From contig JAJRSS010000317.1 of assembly GCA_024278615.1 (NCBI GenBank), positions 1-35,387 of the forward strand: a stretch of DNA of 35,387 nt, written 5' to 3'. The notes under the pieces are model-generated. The model made no database searches. It was not told the origin of the DNA and saw only the letters and a list, made by a program, of their open reading frames with translations. The position numbers and the translations under genes are program-made. Origin of the DNA: Alphaproteobacteria bacterium. Its GTDB lineage: Bacteria > Pseudomonadota > Alphaproteobacteria > Rhodospirillales > 2-02-FULL-58-16. This document shows, piece after piece, positions 1 to 8,828 of this stretch. How positions within the stretch are numbered: the first letter of the stretch is position 1; the number at the start of each line of letters is the position of its first letter.

Positions 1-1
1 C

Positions 2-130
2 GCCGTCATGAGCGCCGTCGGCTACAACCTGCGCCTCATCCTCAAGTGGTTGAGGATACTTTTGCGCAAAATTATCGCCGCCATATGGGTTGCGATGATG
101 CCTCGATCAGTGCTCAAACAGGCTTCTTAA
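2..130 (+). mobile_element. IS5-type transposase, C-terminal fragment
   Basis: An open frame enters from the left edge and stops with TAA at 128-130. Its 42 residues include NLRLILKWLRILLRKIIAA, the Leu/Arg/Ile-rich tail typical of IS5-family transposases. Only the C-terminus lies in the window, so whether the element is complete outside cannot be told. No clear terminal inverted repeat was recognised between 131 and 160. The assignment rests on recalled family sequence only. Confidence 0.7.
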
Positions 131-160
131 CAGCGAACTATAGAGCCGTCCCCAGGGGCG

Positions 161-1465
161 TTACCCCAAAACCGAGAAGCTGCTGTCCGGATTGACCTTA
201 CGTCGTCGGCTGTAGAAACCGACGTTGATAGGCCGATCAGTGTATTTCATATGGAACTGCAGCGGTTCGGCGTCGTGATCACGCCCGGCTTCGACCTCCT
301 CGATCAGTTCGGCCATCATGGCACCGGCGGGTGGCGCGTTCTTGAACTGGTTCCCACTGGAGCCGCAGGCCATGTAGAAACCCGGCACGCAGCTCTTGTC
401 GTAGATTGGTATCCAATCGTCGGACGCGTCATACAGCGACACCACGCCCTTCATCCGGCTCGGGATACCGAGAGTCGGAATACGCTGGGCGGTACGTATC
501 GCCTGAATCTTCCACTGCTCGGTGAAGTTTTCGTCGTAGTTGTCCGGGTCGACGACTTCCCGTGGGTCGCATTCCGGATCCTCGCTGCCGATCAGCAGGA
601 AATTGCCCCTCTCCGGCCGGGTGTAGCAGCCGATGTCGCTGTCGGAGGTGACGATTCCGATCTCATCCCAGTTTTCGACCGGCATCGGGAGGTGGGCGAC
701 CTCCTGTTTAAGCGCCTTTGTCGAGATATTCATATCCGCCGTGGCACCGGCCATCGTGTTGATTTTATGAGAGTGCGGTCCGGCCACATTGACCACCACG
801 GGAGTATCGATTTCCGTGCCGTCGATCAGCGTTATTCCGATAACGCGGCCATCTGAATTCTTACGGATTTCCCCGATTTCCGCGTTGAACTTGAACCTGC
901 CACCGGCGGCTTCCGCGGCACGCTGGATGTTGTGGGTGGCCAGCTGTGGGTCGGAGATGTAACCGGCGCAGGGGAAAAACACGGCACCCTGGATGGTGCC
1001 GCCGATTGGCTCGCCGAAGCCCTCGTCTTCCGGCCGTTTCGGCGCGGCGTAGGTGTTGAGATCCATATGCGGCATCCTCGCCTTGATGACCTCGGTGTTC
1101 CATTCCTCGAATGGAATGCCGATTGTGCGCTGATGTTCGAGTAATTTCTTCAAATAACCGTTCGTCTCGGTCTTCATAATCAGGCAGCCACGGTCGTGAA
1201 ATTTTGCGAGCCCGCGTTCGTCTTCAACGCCGAGATAAGTCGACCAGTCCTTCCAGTAGTAATAGCCTTCGTAGGCGAAAGCGGTTCCGTCAGGTGTCGA
1301 GTAGTGTGTGCGGATGATCGCGCAGGAGGCCGAAGTTGAGCCGTAACCAGCGGCGGGGAGTTTATCGATATTAAGGGTTTTCCACCCTTTGCGGCTAAGT
1401 TCCAGCCCCACGGCAGCACCAATGATGCCGGCGCCGATCACGACTGCTTCGTATCGTTCCGTCAT
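161..1465 (-). CDS. FAD-dependent oxidoreductase (DAO / sarcosine-oxidase-beta-like)
   Basis: A 434-residue soluble protein. The N-terminus has the dinucleotide-binding fingerprint VIGAGIIGA (about residues 9-17), followed by an acidic end of strand 2 (NIDKLP). The C-terminus carries YMACGSSGNQFKNAPPAG, which matches the FAD-contacting GxxGxGxxxAP-type end of the DAO family (sarcosine, dimethylglycine, glycine and D-amino acid oxidases). The length suits a monomeric or beta-subunit member. The start is ATG with a GGGAG element about 12 nt upstream. The gene lies 28 nt downstream of a decayed enolase-superfamily gene on the same strand, itself 20 nt after the XRE-cupin regulator, so the three probably formed one operon. 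The substrate is unknown; a secondary or N-methylated amine, or an amino acid, is the family-based guess. The gene itself looks intact. Confidence 0.85.
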   Translation of the reverse strand: MTERYEAVVIGAGIIGAAVGLELSRKGWKTLNIDKLPAAGYGSTSASCAIIRTHYSTPDGTAFAYEGYYYWKDWSTYLGVEDERGLAKFHDRGCLIMKTETNGYLKKLLEHQRTIGIPFEEWNTEVIKARMPHMDLNTYAAPKRPEDEGFGEPIGGTIQGAVFFPCAGYISDPQLATHNIQRAAEAAGGRFKFNAEIGEIRKNSDGRVIGITLIDGTEIDTPVVVNVAGPHSHKINTMAGATADMNISTKALKQEVAHLPMPVENWDEIGIVTSDSDIGCYTRPERGNFLLIGSEDPECDPREVVDPDNYDENFTEQWKIQAIRTAQRIPTLGIPSRMKGVVSLYDASDDWIPIYDKSCVPGFYMACGSSGNQFKNAPPAGAMMAELIEEVEAGRDHDAEPLQFHMKYTDRPINVGFYSRRRKVNPDSSFSVLG

Positions 1466-1493
1466 GACGAGTAAATCTCCCTAGTGGCCTACG

Positions 1494-2053
1494 TCAACCG
1501 AGACTCTTTTCGTACGGTTCCCTGGCCCGCGCCACGGTATTCCAAACCAGCTCAAAACCCAGACCGGGGCAGGAAGGCAACGGCAGCTTACCGGTTTTCA
1601 GTGTTAAATCGAGGCTCTCGATGATGTCCCATGGCAGAAAATGATTCATATACTGGTTGCCGTCGTCCAGATTGGGAAGCGTCGTGGCCGCTTGGTGGGC
1701 CGCGCATGTGGTGATGCCGGTTTCGCAGAGGCCATGGATGCAGATACTAATCCCGGCCGCCTCGGCGATGCGCCCGGCCTTGATGAAACGATTGATCCCG
1801 CTGGTTTCGTTGAGTCCCAGGACGATCAGATCGGCGGCCTCTGCCCGGCAAACATCGTAGGCGTCATAGGATATGAAGGCCTCGACGCCAGCCGCCGTTG
1901 GCGTGCTGATACATTCGCCGCAGACCGTAACATCCTCATCGGTCGACACCTCCACCAGGATCACATGGGCGCCGTCCGTCTTCTCCTGTGACCAGCAGTA
2001 GGGCTTCTAAACGGGATGAGGAGCGGGGTTGTCCGGATTTCCGTGATTTTCAT
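1494..2053 (-). pseudogene. Mandelate racemase/muconate lactonizing (enolase superfamily) pseudogene
   Basis: The original start is ATG at 2051-2053, reading MKITEIRTTPLLIPF. Near 2006 the frame slips by one base, and the normal continuation KPYCWSQEKTDGAHVILVEV is in another frame, which meets a TAG just upstream of it. That frame runs through GECISTPTAAGVEAFI and then jumps, near 1870, straight to SYDAYDVCRAEAADLIVLG. In intact enzymes that segment lies about 180 residues further on. The missing part holds the KxK base and the Asp/Glu metal ligands of the barrel. The retained C-terminus (HGLCETGITTCAAHQ) is well conserved and ends at TGA. With a frameshift and a loss of about half the protein, activity is not credible. 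The relatives are about 370-residue sugar-acid or amino-acid racemases/dehydratases. The product probably worked with the adjacent oxidase. Confidence 0.85.
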
Positions 2054-2073
2054 TTTGTTATATCCACCGGGAT

Positions 2074-2649
2074 TTAGGTGTAATCAACCACAAGAAAGCA
2101 GACCGCCGTTCCTTTGCCGGAATTTTTTATCACATGATCCAGGTCGGCACGATAATGGGCGGAATCTCCCTTGCGAAGCTTACAGGTGTCCGTGCCTGAC
2201 AGGACACTAACGCTGCCCTTTTCCACCGTCAGAAACTCCCGCGTACCATCAAAATGGGGCGCGCTGCGAAGCTCCGCCTGCGGACTGATAGCCAGTTCGT
2301 AAAACTCGACCGTTTTCTCTGTATTCAGCGGTGAAAGGGTACGAATTCTGCACTGGTTGTCGGTCCGATACAAATGGGTAGGGTCATCATGGCGGATGAC
2401 CTTGATTGTTGATTCCGACCAAGGCTCTTCAACAAGTTCGCCAATGGTAATGCCAAATGCATGGGCGATCCGGCAGGCGACCGCCAGTGTCGGATTGGCT
2501 TTGCCGCGTTCTATCTGACTCAACATCGAACGGCTGACACCGGAAGCCGCGGAAAGCACTTCCAGGGTCCAGTCCTGATTCTTTCGCAGGGATTTCACCT
2601 TTTCGCACAAGAGCTGTGACAGGGGATCAATGGAGGTTTTTATCGGCAT
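2074..2649 (-). CDS. XRE-family transcriptional regulator with cupin domain
   Basis: About 191 residues. The N-terminal HTH_3 domain (about residues 8-70) contains LSAASGVSRSMLSQIERGKANPTL, a textbook XRE helix-turn-helix, quoted here only as its key region around residues 30-55. The C-terminal half (about 100-185) is a cupin_2 barrel with REFLTVEKGSVSVL and KGDSAHYRADLDHVI. Such XRE-cupin proteins usually control amino-acid or polyamine catabolism and sense a small metabolite in the barrel. The start at ATG 2649 is preferred over an upstream in-frame TTG at 2661 because the downstream start gives the usual family N-terminus; neither has a strong ribosome site. It is divergent from tdh-kbl, with two copies of one dyad between them, so it is the likely regulator of threonine catabolism and of itself. 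Confidence 0.9.
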   Translation of the reverse strand: MPIKTSIDPLSQLLCEKVKSLRKNQDWTLEVLSAASGVSRSMLSQIERGKANPTLAVACRIAHAFGITIGELVEEPWSESTIKVIRHDDPTHLYRTDNQCRIRTLSPLNTEKTVEFYELAISPQAELRSAPHFDGTREFLTVEKGSVSVLSGTDTCKLRKGDSAHYRADLDHVIKNSGKGTAVCFLVVDYT

Positions 2650-2671
2650 CTTACGGCCCAAGGTTTTTTAC

Positions 2672-2687
2672 ATCCGATATAGTGGAT
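2672..2687. promoter_or_regulatory. Putative XRE-cupin operator 1
   Basis: ATCCGATATAGTGGAT, an interrupted dyad with ATCC/GGAT arms, 22 bp upstream of the regulator start. It matches the second site (2735-2750) in the pattern ATCCGnnATAGnGGA. Its position suits autoregulation. That the XRE-cupin protein binds it is inference. Confidence 0.55.
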
Positions 2688-2734
2688 TGAGTTCTTGTAA
2701 ATTGGATGTTTGAATTCTACTATAACAGACTATA

Positions 2735-2750
2735 ATCCGCCATAGCGGAA
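2735..2750. promoter_or_regulatory. Putative XRE-cupin operator 2
   Basis: ATCCGCCATAGCGGAA, a dyad with TCCGC/GCGGA arms around CATA, 20 bp upstream of the tdh start and just downstream of the likely -10 region. It shares ATCCGnnATAGnGGA with the site at 2672-2687, 63 bp away (six helical turns). Its place suggests repression of tdh-kbl. Confidence 0.6.
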
Positions 2751-2770
2751 TTATACAAGGAAGATCAGAC

Positions 2771-3808
2771 ATGAATACGATGAAGGCGCTGGTAAAAAGG
2801 GAAGCCGCCGAGGGCTTGTGGCTGGAAGAGGCGCCCATACCGGAATTCGGCATCAATGACGTTTTTATCAAAGTTCTGCGTACCGCCATCTGCGGTACCG
2901 ACCTGCATATCTACAATTGGGATGCCTGGGCGCAAAAAACCATTCCCTTGCCAATGGTCGTTGGCCACGAATTTGTCGGCGAAGTCATCTCCGTCGGCGA
3001 AAATGTCAATGACTTCCATCCGGGAGAGATCGTCTCCGGAGAAGGCCACATTGTTTGTGGCCGCTGCCGCAACTGCATGGCCGGCAGGCGGCACCTGTGT
3101 GCCCACACCAGCGGTATCGGAGTCAACCGGCCGGGGGCTTTCGCCGAGTTCATCGCTCTTCCCATGTCCAACGTCTGGGTGCATCGTCCCGGCATCGACC
3201 TCGATATCGCGTCGCTGTTCGACCCCTTCGGCAATGCGGTGCACACGGCACTGCAGTTCGGCCTGATCAACGAAGACGTCCTGATCACCGGCGCCGGCCC
3301 AATTGGTTGCATGGCGGCGGCGGTATGCAAGCAGGCCGGCGCCCGTCATATTGTCATTACCGACCTTAACCCGTCACGGCTGGAAATGGCGCTGCAACTG
3401 GGCGCGACACGGGGAGTTGATGTTCGTAGCGAAAAGCTCGGGGACGTGCAGAAGGAACTGGGCATGTCGGAAGGTTTCGACGTTGGCCTGGAGATGTCCG
3501 GCAGCCCGGCGGCATTCAGCGACATGATTTCCAACATGTGCCACGGCGGAAAGATTGCCCTGCTTGGTATTCCCGAGGGCGAGATGTCCATCGACTGGAA
3601 CTCGGTTATTTTCAATATGCTGACCATCAAGGGCATCTATGGCCGGGAAATGTATGAAACGTGGTATCGGATGTCGGTGATGATCGAATCCGGTTTGGAT
3701 ATCAGCCCGATTATTACCCATCGGCTCCCCTATAAGGATTTCCAGGACGGATTCGAGGCGATGTGCGCCGGAGAGGCCGGCAAAGTGATTTTGAAATGGA
3801 GCGAGTAG
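2771..3808 (+). CDS. tdh: L-threonine 3-dehydrogenase
   Basis: 345 residues, close to the usual 341. It oxidises L-threonine with NAD+ to 2-amino-3-ketobutyrate in the cytosol. It is a zinc-dependent medium-chain dehydrogenase: catalytic zinc ligands Cys41 and His66-Glu67 (in GHEFVGEV), a structural-zinc cysteine cluster CGRCRNC and a fourth Cys in RRHLC, then a Rossmann segment [24 protein letters not shown] is the Tdh signature that separates it from alcohol or sorbitol dehydrogenases. ATG 2771 follows AAGGAAG at good spacing. It is the first gene of a two-gene operon, with kbl 28 nt downstream, and is divergent from an XRE-cupin regulator with matching dyads in the promoter. Confidence 0.96.
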   Translation: MNTMKALVKREAAEGLWLEEAPIPEFGINDVFIKVLRTAICGTDLHIYNWDAWAQKTIPLPMVVGHEFVGEVISVGENVNDFHPGEIVSGEGHIVCGRCRNCMAGRRHLCAHTSGIGVNRPGAFAEFIALPMSNVWVHRPGIDLDIASLFDPFGNAVHTALQFGLINEDVLITGAGPIGCMAAAVCKQAGARHIVITDLNPSRLEMALQLGATRGVDVRSEKLGDVQKELGMSEGFDVGLEMSGSPAAFSDMISNMCHGGKIALLGIPEGEMSIDWNSVIFNMLTIKGIYGREMYETWYRMSVMIESGLDISPIITHRLPYKDFQDGFEAMCAGEAGKVILKWSE

Positions 3809-3836
3809 CAGCATTGGCACGGTGGAGAACGGGTAA

Positions 3837-5027
3837 ATGTACGGAAAATTCAAAAAGCACCTGCGGCAGCAACTCAAGGCAATTCGCGACAATGGCCTTT
3901 ACAAGGAAGAACGTGTCATCACCTCGCCCCAGGGCAGCCATGTCGGCGTGCAGGGTGGTGAGAGCGTATTGAACATGTGCGCCAACAACTATCTTGGGCT
4001 GGCTCAGAATCCACTGGTCAACGCCGCCGCCAGACAGGGTTTGGAGGACTGGGGCTACGGCATGGCGTCGGTCCGCTTCATCTGTGGCACCCAAGCCATC
4101 CACAAGACACTGGAAGAAAGACTGACCCGGTTCCTCGGCACCGAGGATACCATTCTCTATCCATCGTGCTTCGACGCCAACGGCGGCCTGTTCGAGACCC
4201 TGCTCGGCCCGGAAGACGCCGTGATCTCGGACGAGCTTAACCACGCCAGCATCATCGACGGGATACGCCTGTGCAAAGCCAAACGGTACCGTTACCGCAA
4301 CAACGACATGGAGGGCTTGGAAGCCCAACTCAAGGCGGCGGATACGGCCGGGGCCCGTTTCAAGCTGATCACCACCGACGGTGTTTTCTCAATGGACGGC
4401 TACTTCGCCCAGTTGGGCAAGGTTTGCAGTCTCGCCGAGCGCTACGATGCGCTGGTACATTTTGACGACAGTCATGCCGTCGGTTTTGTCGGGCGCCACG
4501 GCCGAGGCACTCACGAACATTGCGGTTGTATAAAGCGCGTCGATATTACCACCGGCACGCTGGGCAAGGCCCTGGGAGGGGCCAGCGGGGGCTACACCAG
4601 CGGGCGCAAGGAAATCATTGAATTGCTGCGGCAACGCTCGCGCCCCTATTTGTTCTCCAACACCGTTGCCCCGCCGGTCGTGGCGGGCGTCCTCAAGGCG
4701 ATGGACCTGCTGGAAGCAACGACGGAACTGCGCGACCAGCTGGAGGACAATACGCGGTTTTTCCGACAAGGCATGAGTACCCGCGGTTTCGACATTCTGC
4801 CCGGCAGCCACCCGATCGTCCCGATCATGCTTTACGACGCGTCCAGGGCGGCCGATTTCGCCGCACGGATGTTAGGAAAAGGCGTCTATGTGATCGCCTT
4901 TTCCTTCCCGGTGGTCCCCGACGGCAAAGCCCGCATCCGCACCCAGATCTCCGCCGCCCATAGCCGCGAAGACCTGCGGTTCGCCATCCGCTGTTTCAGC
5001 GAAGTCAAGGCGGAAATGGGGATTTAG
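3837..5027 (+). CDS. kbl: Glycine C-acetyltransferase (2-amino-3-ketobutyrate CoA ligase)
   Basis: 396 residues (usual length 398). This PLP enzyme of the alpha-oxoamine synthase family cleaves 2-amino-3-ketobutyrate with CoA to glycine and acetyl-CoA, directly after Tdh. The PLP lysine is Lys244 in [19 protein letters not shown], the same number as in the E. coli enzyme. [10 protein letters not shown] near residue 47, VRFICGTQ, the [10 protein letters not shown] aspartate motif and [10 protein letters not shown] are all family hallmarks that separate it from BioF and HemA. It follows tdh by 28 nt with GGAGA ahead of its ATG, and a terminator hairpin lies 4 nt after its stop. The acetyl-CoA and glycine may also feed the neighbouring amine oxidase pathway, but that is speculation. 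Confidence 0.96.
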   Translation: MYGKFKKHLRQQLKAIRDNGLYKEERVITSPQGSHVGVQGGESVLNMCANNYLGLAQNPLVNAAARQGLEDWGYGMASVRFICGTQAIHKTLEERLTRFLGTEDTILYPSCFDANGGLFETLLGPEDAVISDELNHASIIDGIRLCKAKRYRYRNNDMEGLEAQLKAADTAGARFKLITTDGVFSMDGYFAQLGKVCSLAERYDALVHFDDSHAVGFVGRHGRGTHEHCGCIKRVDITTGTLGKALGGASGGYTSGRKEIIELLRQRSRPYLFSNTVAPPVVAGVLKAMDLLEATTELRDQLEDNTRFFRQGMSTRGFDILPGSHPIVPIMLYDASRAADFAARMLGKGVYVIAFSFPVVPDGKARIRTQISAAHSREDLRFAIRCFSEVKAEMGI

Positions 5028-5030
5028 AAC

Positions 5031-5051
5031 GGGGCCAGGCAAGCCCCTTTT
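5031..5051 (+). terminator. Rho-independent terminator after tdh-kbl
   Basis: GGGGC (5031-5035), a 7-nt loop, GCCCC (5043-5047) and then TTTT (5048-5051), starting 4 nt after the kbl stop. The stem and T-run are short but properly arranged. A separate 12-bp palindrome CACAAGCTTGTG follows at 5055-5066. Confidence 0.65.
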
Positions 5052-5180
5052 CGACACAAGCTTGTGCTGAGACGGTATTCACTCGGCAGCTTACATCTGG
5101 TCATTTGCCGCTTCCACGAATCCGGCCTTTTCGGAAGCGCCTGCGCCGATGGCGTCATCCAGGCGGCAGTTACCGCACGA

Positions 5181-6701
5181 CTATGTTTTGGGGGTCAGGG
5201 GCAAGCCACCGAGTGCCGGTTCGTCGTGTTCCATGCGCCAACTCAACATCTTTCCAGCGTAGTCGAGGACACGCTCCCGATAGGCGGGGTCGGCGGCCAG
5301 GTCACGGAACTCGTCAGGATCTTCCTCGAGATCGAAGAACAGGGGCGGCAGGGTGGTGAAATGAACGTATTTATACCGTTCATCGCAGATGATGTTGGCC
5401 ATGCATTGCTTCGCTTTCAATCCCAAGGGAGGGGCCTCATCAATTTCGTAGGGACTCCTTAGATCGAATTCCGCGTGATATTCCCGCCGCCACCCTTCGG
5501 GGTGTTCGCCACGGCAGAACGGCGACAAGGATTTGCCGTCACACTGGGCCGGAATATTCATACCGATCCCTTCGAGAATGGTCGGCATGATGTCGATGCT
5601 CTCGGTGAAGGCATCAACGACGGACCCGCGCGCATGGCTAGCGCCGGGCGCCGGATCGCGGACAATAAGGGGGACGTGGAACGTCTGGTCGAAGTAGCTG
5701 TACTTGGAAAACATCCAGTGATCGCCCAAATGATCGCCATGGTCGGACGTAAAGACGATCAGGGTATCGTCATAGGCGCCGGTCTGCTTGAGAAAATCCA
5801 TCAGCCGCCCGATTTGGACATCGACTTCGGTCATCATGCCGTAATAAGTGGCCCGGATTTGACGCAGATCCCGCTCCGAAATGGAAAGATTGTCGCGGGA
5901 GTCATTGCCGAAGCTATACCCCGATCCCCGCTGGTTGAATAGAAAATGCCTCAGCCAGGGGTGTTGGGCCGCCTCTATCTCCGGCGTCACTTGACGCACG
6001 GGAAGCGGCATGTTTTCCGCGTCGTACAGATCGTGAAAAGGCTCCGGCACGATGTAAGGGGGGTGGGGCGAAAGAAAGGACAGGTGTACGAACCAAGGGC
6101 TGTCCTGGCGCACCGAAAGGTATTTGATCGCCTCGTCAACGAGGAACGCCGTGCTGCTGTCTTCCGCCTTGAAACTGGCGGGCGCGAAGGTTTTGCCCTT
6201 ATTTTCCGCACCCGGATACGCAGGCCGGGCCTCGAACATGGCCGAAGGATCGGCCGGGATCTGGTAACCCTTCGCCTTCAGGTGCGCAAGCCACGGTTTC
6301 CGGCCGCTGTTTAAATGAGTGATCGGAACCATGCCCGGCAACACCCCCTCGTAACTGCCAAGGACATAGTCACCGGGCGCGTATTGGCGTGGGTCGGGGC
6401 TGATGTCGGTATAACCGAACAACGCTGGCTTGTAGCCGGCTTTACGGGCCTCCAATGCTACATTGGTGTGACGGGTATCCAGCGGTGTCCCGTTGAGTAC
6501 CGAGCGGTGGTTTTGCATGTACATGCCGGTGTAGAGGCAAGTCCGGGACGGGCCACAGGGCGTTGCCTGTGCATAATGGCGCTTGAAAGCCACGCCGTCG
6601 GCGGCGAGAGCGTCCAGGCTCGGCGTCTTGACATGGGGATGGCCCAGCATGGACAGGCATTCGCCCCGCCACTGATCGGCTGTTATGAAGAGAATATTCA
6701 T
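5181..6701 (-). CDS. Formylglycine-dependent sulfatase / phosphonate monoester hydrolase
   Basis: 506 residues, alkaline-phosphatase superfamily. The key motif is CGPSRTCLYTG with Cys49, the residue converted to formylglycine (CxPxR...TG). Other active-site elements are Asp9 in FITADQW, Asn in QNHRSVLNG, and Asp320-His321 in TSDHGDHLGDH. DQWRG at the N-terminus and the NHRSVLNGTPLDTRH...GYTDISPDPR stretch resemble rhizobial/Burkholderia phosphonate monoester hydrolases more than choline sulfatase, so both sulfate esters and phosphonate/phosphate esters are possible. There is no signal peptide, so it should act in the cytosol. It is the last gene of the ABC-importer operon, 115 nt after the second ATPase, and a cysteine-type maturase lies in the divergent operon. 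The ribosome site is weak. After TAG the frame stays open for 29 more codons. Confidence 0.88.
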   Translation of the reverse strand: MNILFITADQWRGECLSMLGHPHVKTPSLDALAADGVAFKRHYAQATPCGPSRTCLYTGMYMQNHRSVLNGTPLDTRHTNVALEARKAGYKPALFGYTDISPDPRQYAPGDYVLGSYEGVLPGMVPITHLNSGRKPWLAHLKAKGYQIPADPSAMFEARPAYPGAENKGKTFAPASFKAEDSSTAFLVDEAIKYLSVRQDSPWFVHLSFLSPHPPYIVPEPFHDLYDAENMPLPVRQVTPEIEAAQHPWLRHFLFNQRGSGYSFGNDSRDNLSISERDLRQIRATYYGMMTEVDVQIGRLMDFLKQTGAYDDTLIVFTSDHGDHLGDHWMFSKYSYFDQTFHVPLIVRDPAPGASHARGSVVDAFTESIDIMPTILEGIGMNIPAQCDGKSLSPFCRGEHPEGWRREYHAEFDLRSPYEIDEAPPLGLKAKQCMANIICDERYKYVHFTTLPPLFFDLEEDPDEFRDLAADPAYRERVLDYAGKMLSWRMEHDEPALGGLPLTPKT

Positions 6702-6816
6702 GGCATGAGATATACTTTTGACCAGATTCGGTTGGGAAGGTGGCTACACTGGTTCCGCGTTGCTTTGCAAGATTGTGAGGGAGGACAGGGAATACCAACA
6801 ATGGATTCACACCCAT

Positions 6817-7812
6817 TTACAGGTTCAACTCTTCGGCGAAGTGACAGGCGACGAAGTGTTCATTGTCGAGTTCGCGCCATTCAGGCTTTTCCTTTTGACA
6901 CCGCGCCTGAACATGAGAACAGCGGGTGTGAAAGCGGCAGCCGGACGGGGGAGAAAGCGGGCTGGGGATTTCACCCTCGAGCTTAATCGCCTTGTGATGA
7001 TCATCAGGATCAAGTGATGGAATCGCCGAGAACAGGGCCGCTGTGTAGGGGTGGAGTGATTGGGCGAACAGCTTCCTGGTCGGCGCCAATTCCACAAGCT
7101 GGCCGAGATACATCACCGACACATGATCGCAGACATGGGCGACGACACTGAGGTCGTGGCTGATGAACAGGAAAGTAATCCCCAATTCCTCCGTTAGAGA
7201 TTTCAGGAGATTGAGGATATCGGCCTGAATAGAGACATCGAGGGCGGCAACACTTTCGTCGGCGACCAGGAACTTTGGCTGGCAGACCAACGCGCGGGCA
7301 ATGGAAATACGCTGGCGTTGCCCGCCTGAAAATGCATGCGGGAAACGCCGCAGATGCTCCAGATTGAGCCGGCACTTGGCCGCGATTTCACGCACCCGCT
7401 CATCCGTCTCTGCGCGTGACGAGGTCAGGCCCATGACCTCCAGGGGTTCGGCGATGATATCGCGCACCGTCATGCGGGGGCTCAGCGCCGCGTATGGGTC
7501 CTGGAAGATCAATTGGGAGCGCTTGCGGTAATCCTTCAAATCCACCTTGCCGATCGTGGCGACGTCGTAGTCGACCTCCCCGTCGTTGTAATTAATATGC
7601 CCTTTGGTGATCGGCGCGGCCCTCAGGATGGCGCGGCCGAACGTCGTTTTTCCCGAACCGCTTTCGCCCACCAAGCCGAAGAAGGAACCTTGCGGGATGT
7701 CGAGCGAAACGTTTTCGATGGCGCGGACATACTGTCTTTCGCCGAACAGCTTTAGGCCGAGGCCATAATGCACCGAAAGGTTTTTAGCCGAAATAAGGGG
7801 CGTGCCATTCAT
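6817..7812 (-). CDS. Oligopeptide/dipeptide-type ABC transporter ATPase (DppF/OppF-like)
   Basis: 331 residues; one of the two ATPases that drive the importer encoded upstream. Walker A GESGSGKTTFGRA (about residue 52), Q-loop IFQDPYAALSPRM, signature FSGGQRQRISIARAL and Walker B FLVADESVAALDVS (Ser replaces the usual Pro after DE). It ends with the oligo_HPY domain, SPLSPPSGCRFHTRC, which has the Cys pattern of OppD/DppD/OppF proteins. ATG at 7812 overlaps the stop of the preceding ATPase as ATGA, which indicates translational coupling. The sulfatase gene follows after 115 nt without a visible terminator. Confidence 0.93.
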   Translation of the reverse strand: MNGTPLISAKNLSVHYGLGLKLFGERQYVRAIENVSLDIPQGSFFGLVGESGSGKTTFGRAILRAAPITKGHINYNDGEVDYDVATIGKVDLKDYRKRSQLIFQDPYAALSPRMTVRDIIAEPLEVMGLTSSRAETDERVREIAAKCRLNLEHLRRFPHAFSGGQRQRISIARALVCQPKFLVADESVAALDVSIQADILNLLKSLTEELGITFLFISHDLSVVAHVCDHVSVMYLGQLVELAPTRKLFAQSLHPYTAALFSAIPSLDPDDHHKAIKLEGEIPSPLSPPSGCRFHTRCSHVQARCQKEKPEWRELDNEHFVACHFAEELNL

Positions 7813-8828
7813 GCCAATGCCTCCGATTCACCGTCAGTGCCGCCTTGAGCGACAAAACACGAAGCCGCGTGACCCTCTGTCAGCGTGGTCACGGCCGGAA
7901 CCGAGGTATCGCATTTGCCCTCTATCATTTGCGAACAGCGCGTATGAAAGACGCAACCGGATGGCCGGTCGAGCGGGCTCGGGATGTCCCCCGGCACTGG
8001 CGTCAAAGGCTCGTCGAGATGTTCGAGTTTCGGGATCGCGTGCAGGAGCCCCTGGGTGTAGGGATGCGCCGGCTCCCGGATCACTTGGCGGACCGAGCCG
8101 GTCTCGACGATATTGCCGAGATACATCACGGCGACGCGGTCGGCGGTTTGCGCGATAACCCCAAGATCGTGGGTGATGAAAAGGATCGCCATGCCGAATT
8201 CGGCGATCAGGTCCTTCATCAGGTCGATCACCTGCGCCTGAATGGTGACGTCCAACGCCGTTGTCGGCTCGTCGGCGATCAGCAGCTTCGGTTTGGTCGA
8301 TAGCGCCATGGCGATCATCGCCCGCTGGCGCATGCCGCCGGAAAACTCGAAGGCATATTGTTTGAACCGCGTGCCCGCGTCGGAAATACCGACCCGCTCA
8401 AGCATCTCGATGGAGAAATCCTTGGCCTGTCGCTCGGACATGTCCCCGTGCAGCTGGAGCTGCTCAACCATCTGATCACCGATGGTTATGGCCGGCGCGA
8501 AACTCGCCATGGGCTCCTGGAAGATCATGGATATTGCCCCGCCGCGCACGACTTTCAACTCGCGCGGGGATTTCAGGTTGAACACATCCACGGTTTTCCC
8601 ATTGGCGGCCAAGGTAATCCGGCTTTCCGGCGAATAAACCGCGTTTCCGGGATTCAACAACATCAGAGACTTAGCCGTCACCGACTTGCCGGAACCCGAT
8701 TCACCGACCAACCCCATGATTTCACCGGGCGCAAGCTCAAAGGAAACATTATCGACCGCCGTAATCAGCCCTTCGTCAGTCTTGAACCGCAGGGTCAGGT
8801 TTTCGACCTTGATGAGTGGACTGCTCAT
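7809..8828 (-). CDS. Oligopeptide/dipeptide-type ABC transporter ATPase (DppD/OppD-like)
   Basis: 339 residues from MSSPLIKVENLTLRF. The open frame extends 35 codons further upstream, but that part lies inside the permease gene and has no family similarity, so ATG 8828 is chosen; it overlaps the permease stop by one base (TAATG). Walker A GESGSGKSVTAKS, signature FSGGMRQRAMIAMAL, Walker B LLIADEPTTALDVT and C-terminal oligo_HPY (SPLDRPSGCVFHTRC). It pairs with the DppF-like protein to form the heterodimeric ATPase of a Dpp/Opp importer. The downstream overlap is ATGA. Confidence 0.93.
   Translation of the reverse strand: MSSPLIKVENLTLRFKTDEGLITAVDNVSFELAPGEIMGLVGESGSGKSVTAKSLMLLNPGNAVYSPESRITLAANGKTVDVFNLKSPRELKVVRGGAISMIFQEPMASFAPAITIGDQMVEQLQLHGDMSERQAKDFSIEMLERVGISDAGTRFKQYAFEFSGGMRQRAMIAMALSTKPKLLIADEPTTALDVTIQAQVIDLMKDLIAEFGMAILFITHDLGVIAQTADRVAVMYLGNIVETGSVRQVIREPAHPYTQGLLHAIPKLEHLDEPLTPVPGDIPSPLDRPSGCVFHTRCSQMIEGKCDTSVPAVTTLTEGHAASCFVAQGGTDGESEALA

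Larger units (their letters stand above)
2650..2770. promoter_or_regulatory. Divergent promoter region, XRE regulator / tdh
   Basis: A 121-bp AT-rich gap between divergent genes. Toward tdh, a possible -35 TTGTAA (2695-2700) and -10 TACTAT (2717-2722) are separated by 16 bp. Toward the regulator, TTTACA (reverse strand, about 2696-2701) could serve as a -35. AAGGAAG just upstream of the tdh ATG is its ribosome binding site. Two related dyads (separate entries) flank these elements. The promoter boxes are assigned by eye. Confidence 0.5.

Noticed and set aside
131-160. Terminal inverted repeat of the IS5-like element
   Set aside because: No match between this stretch and any second copy could be found inside the window.
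251-856. Long plus-strand open frame (201 codons) opposite the FAD oxidase gene
   Set aside because: Antisense shadow of a clearly conserved gene; its translation has no recognisable family and is typical of GC-rich reverse frames.
5055-5066. Perfect palindrome CACAAGCTTGTG
   Set aside because: Only 12 bp with no second copy and no promoter nearby; may be chance or part of the 3' end of the tdh-kbl transcript.
5181-6701. Choline sulfatase (BetC) as the identity of the sulfatase
   Set aside because: No betA/betB/betI neighbours, and the NHRSVLNGTPLDTRH...SPDPR region fits phosphonate monoester hydrolases better; kept as a general assignment.
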